Assembly: GCA_964540515.1 (NCBI GenBank)
Contig: CAZIMS010000001.1
Span: forward strand, 62,001 to 126,000
DNA: 64,000 bases
Direction: 5' to 3'
Origin: JAOAGA01 sp964540515
GTDB taxonomy: Bacteria; CALINM01
The translations under genes and the position numbers were made by a program. This document shows, in pieces, positions 18,248-26,524 of the stretch; the first letter of the stretch is position 1, and each line of letters begins with the position of its first letter. The notes below the pieces were generated by a model, which saw only the letters and a list, made by a program, of their open reading frames with translations, made no database searches and was not told the origin of the DNA.

Positions 18248-18559
18248 CTACCCCTTTAACTCGTTAAGATTTTCTACATCAATTCCCTTATAATGTTTGA
18301 AAGTTAGGAATATTAATGCTAAAGCTATAGTAGTTTCTGCAGCAGCCAAGGCAATTATAAAGATTGCTATGACCTGACCTAAAGCATGGCCATCTGCTAC
18401 AAACCTGTTTATCGCTAATAGATTTAGTGTCACACCATTTAATATTAATTCTATACAAATGAGCATAATAACAAGATTTCTTCTAATAAATACCCCGACC
18501 AGCCCTAAAGAAATTAAAATCAGGCTCAAAAGCAGATACGGAAATAAGCTTCCTGCCAT
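18248..18559 (-). CDS. nuoK: NADH-quinone oxidoreductase subunit K, EFG-less set
   Basis: A 103-residue three-helix subunit. The motif FIRRNLVIMLICIELILNG contains the conserved helix-2 glutamate and AAAETTIALALIFLTFKHYK the helix-3 glutamate; it ends VENLNELKG. The ATG follows GAGGATTAAT, a good ribosome binding site, and lies one base after the nuoJ stop. Confidence 0.95.
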   Translation of the reverse strand: MAGSLFPYLLLSLILISLGLVGVFIRRNLVIMLICIELILNGVTLNLLAINRFVADGHALGQVIAIFIIALAAAETTIALALIFLTFKHYKGIDVENLNELKG

Positions 18560-18560
18560 A

Positions 18561-19055
18561 TTAATCCTCCCTCTTAGCTAAAACTATGGCTCCCAAAATA
18601 GCAACAAGTAATATAAATGAGATTATCTCAAAGGGCACTGCCATCTTTGTGGCAAGCATATAGCCAACTTGTTTAATTGTTCCCTTCGCTTCCCCTAATG
18701 TAAATTTTGCATCCCCATACTTGGCATACAAGAGTGCGAAAAAAACGATAAAAAAGGCAAATGATGTAGCGACACCTATCAACACTTTATATATATTAAT
18801 CTTTTTTGGCTGAACAGTAACAGGAGGAGAGAGCATAATAACAAAGATAATAGCAACCGATATAGCGCCAACATATACCAAGACCTGCAGTGCTGCGATA
18901 AACTCATAGCCTAAAAATATATACATACCAGCGATTGAGAAAATAGAACAGGCCATTGCAAGGGCATTATAGATAGGCTTTTTTAGAAAAACAGCTAACA
19001 CTGCAAAAAGAGTAATAATTAACCAGAAGATAATAAATACAATATCAGTAAACAT
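18561..19055 (-). CDS. nuoJ: NADH-quinone oxidoreductase subunit J, EFG-less set
   Basis: A 164-residue membrane subunit with the NuoJ segment EFIAALQVLVYVGAISVAII and the C-terminal VPFEIISFILLVAILGAIVL. The ATG at 19055 overlaps the nuoI stop by 11 bases, and TAGGAG lies upstream. It parallels 4345-4851 in the other operon. Confidence 0.94.
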   Translation of the reverse strand: MFTDIVFIIFWLIITLFAVLAVFLKKPIYNALAMACSIFSIAGMYIFLGYEFIAALQVLVYVGAISVAIIFVIMLSPPVTVQPKKINIYKVLIGVATSFAFFIVFFALLYAKYGDAKFTLGEAKGTIKQVGYMLATKMAVPFEIISFILLVAILGAIVLAKRED

Positions 19056-19488
19056 TTTTTTCTCCTAACTTGTCTAACCTTAAAATTAAGTCTTCTTTTT
19101 TTCTCGTTGCTACTTCGTACTCAATTGAGTGCTCTATTGCATCAACTGGACAACTATCAACGCAAAGTCCACAATATATACATAAGCCTAAATCTACGTA
19201 AAACTCGGAAAGTTGTTTTTTCTTAGAACCCTCTGGAACAAAGGTAACTAATTTGATTGCATAGGCAGGGCAGATCTTCTCACAGTTTCCACAGGCAATG
19301 CATTTTAATGCCCCTTCATCATTTCTTTTCAGCCTTATGCTACCTCTATATCTATCAGCTATCTTTTTCTTCTCATGGGGGTATTGCAAAGTTACGGGCT
19401 TTTTGAATAGGTAGGATAACGAAAGAGCAAGACCCTTTATAACTGTTTTTATGCCTATATTAACCTTACTAAAATAAGAAGCATCCAT
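19045..19488 (-). CDS. nuoI: NADH-quinone oxidoreductase subunit I, EFG-less set
   Basis: A 147-residue ferredoxin-like subunit with two [4Fe-4S] clusters: C63, C66, C69, C73 and C103, C106, C109, C113, all present (CIACGNCEKICP and CIYCGLCVDSCP). Because this operon has no NuoEFG, NuoI would be the outermost cluster carrier. In known 11-subunit complexes this is where ferredoxin or another donor docks. No donor gene is visible in the operon. Confidence 0.94.
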   Translation of the reverse strand: MDASYFSKVNIGIKTVIKGLALSLSYLFKKPVTLQYPHEKKKIADRYRGSIRLKRNDEGALKCIACGNCEKICPAYAIKLVTFVPEGSKKKQLSEFYVDLGLCIYCGLCVDSCPVDAIEHSIEYEVATRKKEDLILRLDKLGEKNVY

Positions 19489-19500
19489 CTTAGCTTTCTC

Positions 19501-20472
19501 CTAAAAAAGTTTCATAAAAAAAGTAGTAACAAGCAGATTAATAAGCGCCAGTGGGACAAGGAACTTCCAACAAAAATTCATTAATTGGTCAGGTCTTAGC
19601 CTAGGAAAAGCCCATCTTACCCAGATTATAAAAAACACAAGGGCATAAGTTTTTATAAAAAACCACACAATAGGAGGTAAGACTGGCCCCCTCCATCCAC
19701 CAAGAAATAGCGTCGTCGCCATGGCTGAAATAAGAAAAATATTTGTATATTCTGCCATAAAGAATACAGCAAACCTCATCCCTGAATACTCTGTGTGAAA
19801 TCCAGCAACAAGCTCTGACTCTGCCTCAGGTATATCAAAGGGAGTTCTGTTAAGTTCAGCAATAGCAGATATAATATAGATCACAAAGGCTATAGGCTGA
19901 ACTAAAACAATCCAGTATTTAGACTGAAAGTTTACAATATCCGAGAGTTTTAAGCTTTGGGTAATAATTACAACTGATAAAATACTAAGTATAATAGGTA
20001 TCTCATAGGCTATAGACTGGGCTATGCTTCTTACAGCTCCCATCAAAGAGTATTTATTGTTTGATGCCCACCCAGCCATAAAAATTCCTATAGTTGCTAT
20101 ACAGGATATGCTGAAAAAGTACAATAAACCAATATTTAAATCCTTTACCTGAAGCTTATCAGAAAAGGGGATAACAACAAACATAAGAAGAGTTGGGAAA
20201 AAAGCTAAATAAGGAGCTAATGCAAAAAGCTTCTTATCAACGCCTTTAGGGGTAATAATCTCTTTTGCGATAAGTTTTAAACCATCTGCTGCACCTTGTA
20301 AAATACCATGAAAGCCGACCTCCATAGGTCCTAATCTCAGCTGTATGTGTCCCGCAACCTTTCTTTCCAACCACGTTGCGAATAAGGCATTTATCGTAAA
20401 TACAATCATAACACCTGCAATACTCAAAATAACCTTTGCTATCATACTATCTGCCAATATCGACAAGTCCAC
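19501..20472 (-). CDS. nuoH: NADH-quinone oxidoreductase subunit H, EFG-less set
   Basis: A 323-residue subunit linking the membrane and peripheral arms. Motifs: ATWLERKVAGHIQLRLGPM, ELNRTPFDIPEAESELVAGF and WVRWAFPRLRPDQLMNFCWK. The open frame extends to a TTG at 20493 inside nuoD, but AAGGAGG sits about 5 bases before the GTG at 20472, giving MDLSILADSM. That start clears the nuoD stop and is preferred. Confidence 0.94.
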   Translation of the reverse strand: MDLSILADSMIAKVILSIAGVMIVFTINALFATWLERKVAGHIQLRLGPMEVGFHGILQGAADGLKLIAKEIITPKGVDKKLFALAPYLAFFPTLLMFVVIPFSDKLQVKDLNIGLLYFFSISCIATIGIFMAGWASNNKYSLMGAVRSIAQSIAYEIPIILSILSVVIITQSLKLSDIVNFQSKYWIVLVQPIAFVIYIISAIAELNRTPFDIPEAESELVAGFHTEYSGMRFAVFFMAEYTNIFLISAMATTLFLGGWRGPVLPPIVWFFIKTYALVFFIIWVRWAFPRLRPDQLMNFCWKFLVPLALINLLVTTFFMKLF

Positions 20473-20482
20473 TTCTCCCTCC

Positions 20483-21589
20483 TTATCTGTCAATCTCTGG
20501 GATAACTACGTCTATACTTCCAAGTATTGCAACAACGTCTGATATTTTATTACCTGGAAGCATGGTATCTAATATAGAAAGATTAGAGAAGGCAGGGTCT
20601 CTTAGTTTAAACCTATAGGGGTTTGCTGAACCATCACTTACTAAATATACACCGAGCAACCCTCTCGACGTTTCTACTGCAAAATAATACTCTCCTTCTG
20701 GTAACTTAACTATTTTAGGTGCCTTCTCTGCATATGGACCTTCAGGAATACCACTAACAGCCTGTTCTATAATCCTAACGGATTGTAAAACCTCTCTCAT
20801 TCTAACCTTATATCTATCATAACAATCACCCTTTTCCCCTAAAGGGATATCGAAGTCAAACTTTGGATAAATTGAGTAGGGTTCATTCTTTCTTATATCG
20901 TAACTAACACCAGACCCTCTCGCAACAGGACCTGTTAATGAATAGTTCACCACATCTTCTTTTGATATAAAACCTATATCTTTAACCCTTTCTAAAAATA
21001 CTATGCTTTCAATCAATGTCTCCGTATCAGCCATTCTTCCCTTTATCATCTTTAAAAAGTCTTCAAGCATCTTGAAAAACTCTGGTGTTAGATCGTCGGC
21101 AACCCCACCAACCTTAAAATAGTTATTGGTCATTCTTTGACCAGTAACTTCTTCAAACATATCCATAATTTTCTCTCTTGCATCGAACAACCAAAGAAAA
21201 GGAGTAAAGGCCCCTAGATCCAACAGAAATGCCCCGGCCCATAATAAATGTGAGCCAATTCTGTTTAATTCAGCCATTATAACTCTAATGTATTCAGCTC
21301 TCTCTGGTACTTTTATACCTAAAGCCTTTTCCATACAACCTACATATGCCCATTCAAAAAGCATAGAAGAGACATAGTCAAACCTATCCATAACTGGCAT
21401 CATCTGAACATAGGTCTTACTCTCTGCCATCTTCTCGACACCACGATGGGCATATCCTAATACAGTCTCAGAGGATATAACATTCTCTCCTTCCACCCTA
21501 AGGACAACTCTCAACACTCCGTGAGTGGAAGGGTGCTGGGGACCCATATTTACATAAAAATCTTTCAAGATATGTTTTTCTGTATCCAT
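20483..21589 (-). CDS. nuoD: NADH-quinone oxidoreductase subunit D, EFG-less set
   Basis: A 368-residue 49-kDa-type subunit. It shows VNMGPQHPSTHGVLRVVLR, AHRGVEKMAESKTY, RVIMAELNRIGSHLLWAGAF and LVSDGSANPYRFKLRDPAF. The open frame reaches back to a TTG at 21613, but GAGGA 7 bases before the ATG at 21589 and the nuoC stop just upstream support the shorter form (MDTEKHILKD). No hydrogenase Ni ligands are present. Confidence 0.95.
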   Translation of the reverse strand: MDTEKHILKDFYVNMGPQHPSTHGVLRVVLRVEGENVISSETVLGYAHRGVEKMAESKTYVQMMPVMDRFDYVSSMLFEWAYVGCMEKALGIKVPERAEYIRVIMAELNRIGSHLLWAGAFLLDLGAFTPFLWLFDAREKIMDMFEEVTGQRMTNNYFKVGGVADDLTPEFFKMLEDFLKMIKGRMADTETLIESIVFLERVKDIGFISKEDVVNYSLTGPVARGSGVSYDIRKNEPYSIYPKFDFDIPLGEKGDCYDRYKVRMREVLQSVRIIEQAVSGIPEGPYAEKAPKIVKLPEGEYYFAVETSRGLLGVYLVSDGSANPYRFKLRDPAFSNLSILDTMLPGNKISDVVAILGSIDVVIPEIDR

Positions 21590-21591
21590 CT

Positions 21592-22023
21592 TTATTCCTC
21601 TTCTGCTTTCCAAGATTTTAATAGAGGGAAACCCTCCATACCTTCAGGAGTAAGTAGCCTTTTTAAGTTTGGATGATTTAAGAATTTAATACCAAAGAAA
21701 TCATATATCTCTGACTCAAACCATTCGGCACTTTTAAAGAAAGACGTCGACGAAGGAACATCCTCATTATAGTCAACATCCAGATATATAGCTATTCTAT
21801 GAACTATTTGCATTTTGTTAAAAATATATATCAATCTTATCTTGTCTTTCTTATCAACGGCCGTAATGGTCTCAAGAAAATACCCTTGTTCTTTCAAATT
21901 TTTTATTATATCAAGAATGTCATCTTTCTTCTTTATTAAAAAGGAATGGTTAAAACCGTTTTTATCGTAACTTTGCTCTAAAACTTCTTTTTCGTAATTA
22001 TCAAACAATGAAATAGCAGGCAT
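21592..22023 (-). CDS. nuoC: NADH-quinone oxidoreductase subunit C, EFG-less set
   Basis: A 143-residue 30-kDa-type subunit. The C-terminal half carries the family block SAEWFESEIYDFFGIKFLNH, then PNLKRLLTPEGMEGFPLLKS. The N-terminal half is weakly conserved, as is normal for NuoC. The gene is packed between nuoB (1-base gap) and nuoD (2-base gap). Confidence 0.94.
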   Translation of the reverse strand: MPAISLFDNYEKEVLEQSYDKNGFNHSFLIKKKDDILDIIKNLKEQGYFLETITAVDKKDKIRLIYIFNKMQIVHRIAIYLDVDYNEDVPSSTSFFKSAEWFESEIYDFFGIKFLNHPNLKRLLTPEGMEGFPLLKSWKAEEE

Positions 22024-22024
22024 T

Positions 22025-22510
22025 TTATCTACCCTCTTTTATTTTCTTCTGAAGTTCCAACAATCCATAAATTAAAGCCTCTGGTCTTGGCGGACAACCA
22101 GGTACATACACATCAACTGGCAAGAATGAATCTACACCTTTTACAACACCATAGGCATTCTTTGAAAAAACCCCACCGGAGATGGCACAGGCTCCTAATG
22201 CTATAACATATTTTGGTGCAGGCATTTGCTCATAAAGGGTTTTAACCCTTGGTGCCATCTTTTTCGTAACAGTGCCTGCAACAATCATTAAATCTGCCTG
22301 ACGGGGTGATGGTCTAAAAACACCTGCTCCAAATCTATCTAGATCGAATCTTGCAGCCCCTGCAGCCATCATCTCTATAGCACAACAGGCAAGACCAAAG
22401 GTAGCTGGCCAGAGGGAGTTTTTTCTTGCCCAGTTCAATACATCCTCAAGGATTGCAAACTTAACATTATGAACATAGGAAACCTCTACTTTTTCGATAT
22501 CTTTTACCAT
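22025..22510 (-). CDS. nuoB: NADH-quinone oxidoreductase subunit B, EFG-less set
   Basis: A 161-residue subunit with the cluster N2 ligands C42, C43 (LACCAIEMM), C108 and C139 (PGCPPRPEAL). The ATG at 22510 overlaps the nuoA stop by 7 bases and is preceded by AAAGGAG. Confidence 0.95.
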   Translation of the reverse strand: MVKDIEKVEVSYVHNVKFAILEDVLNWARKNSLWPATFGLACCAIEMMAAGAARFDLDRFGAGVFRPSPRQADLMIVAGTVTKKMAPRVKTLYEQMPAPKYVIALGACAISGGVFSKNAYGVVKGVDSFLPVDVYVPGCPPRPEALIYGLLELQKKIKEGR

Positions 22511-22860
22511 TCAAACACTCCTTTTGCCCAAGCATAAATTAGAGCGAAAGCAAGAATTCCAACGAAAAGAACGATCTCAAACCAGAATATTAAACCTGTT
22601 AGGTCTTTAAAAACAATAGCCCACGGTATAAGAAAGAATACCTCAACATCAAAGGCTACAAAGAGGAGAGCAACAAGATAATATCTAACATTAAATTGTA
22701 TCCAAGCATCGCCAATAGGCTCTTCACCGCATTCATAGGTGGTAAGCTTCTTCTCCCCAACCCCCCTTGGCGCTATTAACTTTGGAACTATCGTGACTAT
22801 TGAAACAAATATTACACTTAAGATGCTGAAAAGAAAGACGTAAGAATAGCTTTCTAACAC
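22504..22860 (-). CDS. nuoA: NADH-quinone oxidoreductase subunit A, EFG-less set
   Basis: A 118-residue three-helix subunit, first gene of the 11-gene operon. The marks TTYECGEEPIGDAWIQFNVR and FVAFDVEVFFLIPWAIVF identify NuoA. The GTG start at 22860 is preceded by an 8-base G run that merges into the ribosome binding site (GGGGAGGATTT). Confidence 0.95.
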   Translation of the reverse strand: MLESYSYVFLFSILSVIFVSIVTIVPKLIAPRGVGEKKLTTYECGEEPIGDAWIQFNVRYYLVALLFVAFDVEVFFLIPWAIVFKDLTGLIFWFEIVLFVGILAFALIYAWAKGVFEW

Positions 22861-22902
22861 AAATCCTCCCCCCCCGAGAAAAATAAAAAATACCTTATTG
22901 CA

Positions 22903-22930
22903 AATATCATAAAAAAAAAGGTATTGTCAA
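22903..22930 (-). promoter_or_regulatory. Possible promoter of the EFG-less nuo operon
   Basis: On the minus strand TTGACA (22930-22925) is followed by 16 bases, including a run of nine T, and GATATT (22908-22903). The -35 box is perfect, the -10 box matches four of six. Transcription would start about 35 bases before nuoA. It is the only good -35 box upstream of the operon. Confidence 0.4.
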
Positions 22931-23076
22931 TAAAAATTATTTTTTTAATGTATTTTTTAACAACTAAGCGAAACTTTTCTTTTCAAAATTTACTTTTGCT
23001 ATAAATTAAAGTCAAAATAACAGCAAAAAAAAATTCATTGAAAAAAATTTTAGTTATAATCATAATAACTTTAATT

Positions 23077-23979
23077 ATGCATAGGTTTGACGAGATTAGA
23101 AAGCTTGCCAAAGATAGGGATGCAATAATACTTGCTCACAACTATCAAAGACCAGAAGTTCAAGATATTGCTGATTTTGTAGGAGATTCTTTAGAGTTAA
23201 GCACAAAAGCAAGAGATTGTAAAGAAAAGGTTATTGTATTTTGTGGTGTTCATTTCATGGCAGAGACCGCAAAAATTTTATCTCCAGACAAAAAAGTAAT
23301 TATCCCCCGTTATGATGCAGGATGTCCTATGGCTGATATGGTTACTGGAGAGGCTCTTAGATTAGAACGAGAGAAATATCCTGATTATAAAGTAGTAACC
23401 TATGTTAACTCCACAGCAGAGGTAAAAGCATTAAGTGATAGTTGTTGCACATCCTCAAATGCAATAAAAGTTGCTGAAAATATTGATGCTGATAAGATAC
23501 TTTTTGTACCTGACAGGAATTTAGGACACTATGTTTCTCGCTTTGTTAAGAAAAAATTTATCTTTTGGGAGGGTTTTTGCCCTACCCATGAGAGACTAAC
23601 AAAAGAAGAAATAAAAAAACGTAAGGAGGAGTATCCAGAAGCTAAAGTGTTGGTCCATCCAGAATGCAGACCTGAGGTTGTGGATTTAGCTGATAAAGCC
23701 TTAAGTACCTCTGGCATTATAAAGTTTTGCAAAGAAGACCCATCAAATATATTTATCATTGGAACAGAGGAGGGGATAATTCATAGACTAAAAAAAGAAA
23801 GCCCCAATAAAACCTTTATTCTTGCATCACCAAAACTTATATGTCCAAATATGAAACTTACATCTCTCGAAGACCTCTACAGCTCTTTGCTTAATTTGGA
23901 GCCAGAAATTCATCTATCTACCAGCATTATTGAGAAGGCAAAAAGGTCTCTGGAAAGGATGTATGAGCTTACGAAATAA
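23077..23979 (+). CDS. nadA: Quinolinate synthase A
   Basis: A 300-residue [4Fe-4S] enzyme that condenses iminoaspartate with dihydroxyacetone phosphate to quinolinate in de novo NAD synthesis. The family start RKLAKDRDAIILAHNYQRPE is clear, and cluster cysteines are seen in FCGVHFMAET, EGFCPTHERL and KLICPNMKL. The open frame extends upstream to a TTG at 23038, but that extension is a stretch of isoleucines; the ATG at 23077 gives the usual length. There is no Shine-Dalgarno sequence; a TATAAT at 23055-23060 would leave only about a 10-base leader. Its last 17 bases overlap the next gene, so nadA heads the metal-uptake operon. No nadB or nadC is nearby. Confidence 0.95.
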   Translation: MHRFDEIRKLAKDRDAIILAHNYQRPEVQDIADFVGDSLELSTKARDCKEKVIVFCGVHFMAETAKILSPDKKVIIPRYDAGCPMADMVTGEALRLEREKYPDYKVVTYVNSTAEVKALSDSCCTSSNAIKVAENIDADKILFVPDRNLGHYVSRFVKKKFIFWEGFCPTHERLTKEEIKKRKEEYPEAKVLVHPECRPEVVDLADKALSTSGIIKFCKEDPSNIFIIGTEEGIIHRLKKESPNKTFILASPKLICPNMKLTSLEDLYSSLLNLEPEIHLSTSIIEKAKRSLERMYELTK

Positions 23980-24928
23980 TTTTTTTAAATTTAGATTACC
24001 AATACTAATTATTATCATTTTATCACTATCAGTTTTAACCTTTTCTTGCAAAAAAAAGACATCAACCCAAAGTGATGATAAAAGGCTTAACGTAACTGTA
24101 ACAATATTCCCCATATACGATTTTACAAAACATATAGGCAAAGATATGATCAATATTAAAACACTCCTCCCAGCAGGAGTTGAGATGCATAGCTTTGAGC
24201 CTAAACCAGAGGACATCTTAAAGATTAACAAATCTGACCTATTTCTTTACTTAGACAAAAACCTTGAGATATGGGCATCAAATGTCATTAAAGGTTTAGA
24301 CAACAAAAATCTTGTCATAAAAGAGATTGGTCATGGTATCAAGTTCGAAAAGATTGGCGATGGCCATAGGCATAGTCATGATAATCATCATACAAGCTTA
24401 GACCCTCACATCTGGTTAGACTTTGAGAGAGCAAAGATAATGGTTGACAATATCGCAATGGCTCTTATGGAGATAGATAAAGCCAATGCTGAATTTTATA
24501 AAAAAAATGCATCTGAATATAAACAAAGGTTAGAAAATCTTGACAGAAAATATTTTGATTCATTAAAAAACTGTGAGATAAGACATCTCGTTCATATCGG
24601 ACACTTTGCCTTTGGCTACCTCACTCGAAGATACGGCCTAACCTACATTACCGCTTATAAAGGGCTATCTCCTAATGAAGAACCCACACCTAAAGAAATA
24701 GCGGGGCTACTTAAAGAAATAAATAAACTAAATATTAGTCATCTTTTTTATGAAGATTTTATATCCCCAAGAATGGCAGAGATTATATCTAAAGAGACCA
24801 ACACAAAATTGCTTAAATTAAATGGAGGACACAACGTTACAAAAGATGACTGGGATAAAGGAATAACCTACATAGATTTGATGGAAAGAAACCTAAGTAG
24901 CATCAAAGAAGGGTTGAGATGTCAGTAG
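23963..24928 (+). CDS. znuA: Zinc/manganese ABC transporter substrate-binding lipoprotein
   Basis: A 321-residue cluster A-1 metal-binding protein. After an N-terminal hydrophobic segment (LPILIIIILSLSVLTFSC) comes a likely lipid-anchored cysteine. The mature part shows TIFPIYDFTKHIGKD, GVEMHSFEPKPEDI (first metal histidine), a histidine-rich loop GDGHRHSHDNHH followed by SLDPHIWLDF, and LVHIGHFAFGYLTRRYG. The loop is typical for zinc carriers. The open frame starts at a TTG (23930), but the ATG at 23963 (MSLRNNFFKF) with AAAGGA just upstream is preferred. It overlaps nadA by 17 bases and znuC by 10. Confidence 0.9.
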   Translation: MSLRNNFFKFRLPILIIIILSLSVLTFSCKKKTSTQSDDKRLNVTVTIFPIYDFTKHIGKDMINIKTLLPAGVEMHSFEPKPEDILKINKSDLFLYLDKNLEIWASNVIKGLDNKNLVIKEIGHGIKFEKIGDGHRHSHDNHHTSLDPHIWLDFERAKIMVDNIAMALMEIDKANAEFYKKNASEYKQRLENLDRKYFDSLKNCEIRHLVHIGHFAFGYLTRRYGLTYITAYKGLSPNEEPTPKEIAGLLKEINKLNISHLFYEDFISPRMAEIISKETNTKLLKLNGGHNVTKDDWDKGITYIDLMERNLSSIKEGLRCQ

Positions 24929-25653
24929 TTGATGTTGAAAAAATATCAGTCAATTATGATGGCACTTTAGTTTTTAAAGATGTCACCTTTTCCATTGAAA
25001 AAGGAGATTTTATAGCACTTACTGGTCCCAATGGTTCTGGCAAGAGCACCCTCGCAAAAGCAATACTTAGTCTGATTGAGATATCGGCAGGTAGTATACA
25101 AATTTTCAGTAAAAACTTAAAAAACTTTAACGAATGGAACAAGGTGGGATATGTCCCTCAAAAAATTACTCTTAGCCCCTTTTTCCCTGCCTCAGTATCA
25201 GAAGTTGTTAGGATGGGGCTTTTATCACTTAAGGATATGTCTTTTAACAAAAAACAGAAGAAAATTGAAGAAATTCTAGCCTTGCTAAACATTGATGATA
25301 TTAAATCAAGAAATATCCTTGAGCTTTCTGGAGGTCAGTTTCAGAAGGTTGTGATAGCAAGAGCAATGGTGTCTGACCCAGAGCTTCTTATATTAGACGA
25401 ACCAACAACTGCCTTAGACCCCGATACAAGAGAGAAATTTTTCGATATTATTCACAACCTAAATAAAAACAATAATGTGACCATAATCCTAATAACACAC
25501 GACACGGCAAGTGCTGGTAAATATGCAAAAAAACTAATGTATTTTGATAGAAAGATTATCTTTTATGGAACCTTTGAAGATTTTTGCAAGTCTGAACAAA
25601 TGTCTAATTATTTTGGCTATGGATCTCAACATATTATATGTAACAGACATTAA
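24919..25653 (+). CDS. znuC: Zinc/manganese ABC transporter ATP-binding protein
   Basis: A 244-residue ABC ATPase. Walker A is GPNGSGKST near residue 36, the signature LSGGQFQKV near 137, Walker B LLILDEPTTALDP and the switch histidine in ILITHDT. It lies between the binding protein and the permease and overlaps the former by 10 bases, so it would energise the same metal importer. Confidence 0.93.
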   Translation: MSVVDVEKISVNYDGTLVFKDVTFSIEKGDFIALTGPNGSGKSTLAKAILSLIEISAGSIQIFSKNLKNFNEWNKVGYVPQKITLSPFFPASVSEVVRMGLLSLKDMSFNKKQKKIEEILALLNIDDIKSRNILELSGGQFQKVVIARAMVSDPELLILDEPTTALDPDTREKFFDIIHNLNKNNNVTIILITHDTASAGKYAKKLMYFDRKIIFYGTFEDFCKSEQMSNYFGYGSQHIICNRH

Positions 25654-25681
25654 TGGTGATAATAACAGCTAAGAGGTCTTT

Positions 25682-26500
25682 GTGATTTTATCTGAGCTTT
25701 TAAGCTACGGTTTCTTCCAAAGGGCATTAATTGCAGGTATTTTAGTAGCAATACTATGTTCTTCCTTAGGCATGTTTCTCGTGCTTAGGAGACTTTCATT
25801 AATCGGAGATGGGCTTGCCCATCTTACATTCGGTAGTGTCGCTATAGGTATGTTTTTGAGAGTCTATCCTCCTTATATGGCAATCCCTCTCTCTCTTTTG
25901 GGAAGTTTAGCTATAATGAGAATAATGGAGAAGGCTCGTATTTATGGTGACTCGGCTATTGGTATAATATCGTCAGCAGGAATCGCCATAGGAATCATTA
26001 TTACCAGTATCTCAGGTGGTTTTAATGTAGATCTATTTAGCTACCTTTTTGGAAACATACTTACTATAAGAAAAGATGAGATTATAATCACTCTTTTTCT
26101 TACCATTTCTGTACTTTTATTAATTTATATCTTCTACGATGAGCTAATCGCTACTTCCTTTGATGAAGATTTAGCCAAAATCTCTGGTATCAACACAAAA
26201 AAAATAAACAATCTTCTAATTCTCATTACAGCCTTTACAGTAGTCATCTCTATGAGGGTTGTTGGGATTCTTTTGGTCTCATCTTTTCTAATCTTGCCAA
26301 ATGTCTCAGCACTGCAAATAGCTAAAAATTTTCGCTCAGCAATCTTTATTTCTTCCTCAATAGCCATTCTTGCTGTTGTTTTAGGAATAATAATCTCCTT
26401 TGTTTTCAACCTGCCTGCAAGTGGGAGTATAGTTCTTGTTAACCTTGTCTTCTTTATTCTTTCGCTTACCCTAAGGCGTTTTTTTCTCCAACAGCACTAA
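25682..26500 (+). CDS. znuB: Zinc/manganese ABC transporter permease
   Basis: A 272-residue membrane protein of the ABC-3 family with about eight hydrophobic segments. Typical features are CSSLGMFLVLRRLSLIGDGL and AHLTFGSVAIG near the start and GILLVSSFLILPNVSALQIA in the second half. The start is GTG at 25682 with AAGAGG upstream. The operon ends here; the next gene is convergent, with only 24 bases between. Confidence 0.93.
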   Translation: MILSELLSYGFFQRALIAGILVAILCSSLGMFLVLRRLSLIGDGLAHLTFGSVAIGMFLRVYPPYMAIPLSLLGSLAIMRIMEKARIYGDSAIGIISSAGIAIGIIITSISGGFNVDLFSYLFGNILTIRKDEIIITLFLTISVLLLIYIFYDELIATSFDEDLAKISGINTKKINNLLILITAFTVVISMRVVGILLVSSFLILPNVSALQIAKNFRSAIFISSSIAILAVVLGIIISFVFNLPASGSIVLVNLVFFILSLTLRRFFLQQH

Positions 26501-26524
26501 CATTAATCTTTGAAAAGATAGATG

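Noticed and set aside
26506..26519. ATCTTT-GA-AAAGAT palindrome between znuB and the UPF0210 gene as a terminator
   Set aside because: The stem is short and A/T only and no T run follows on either strand.
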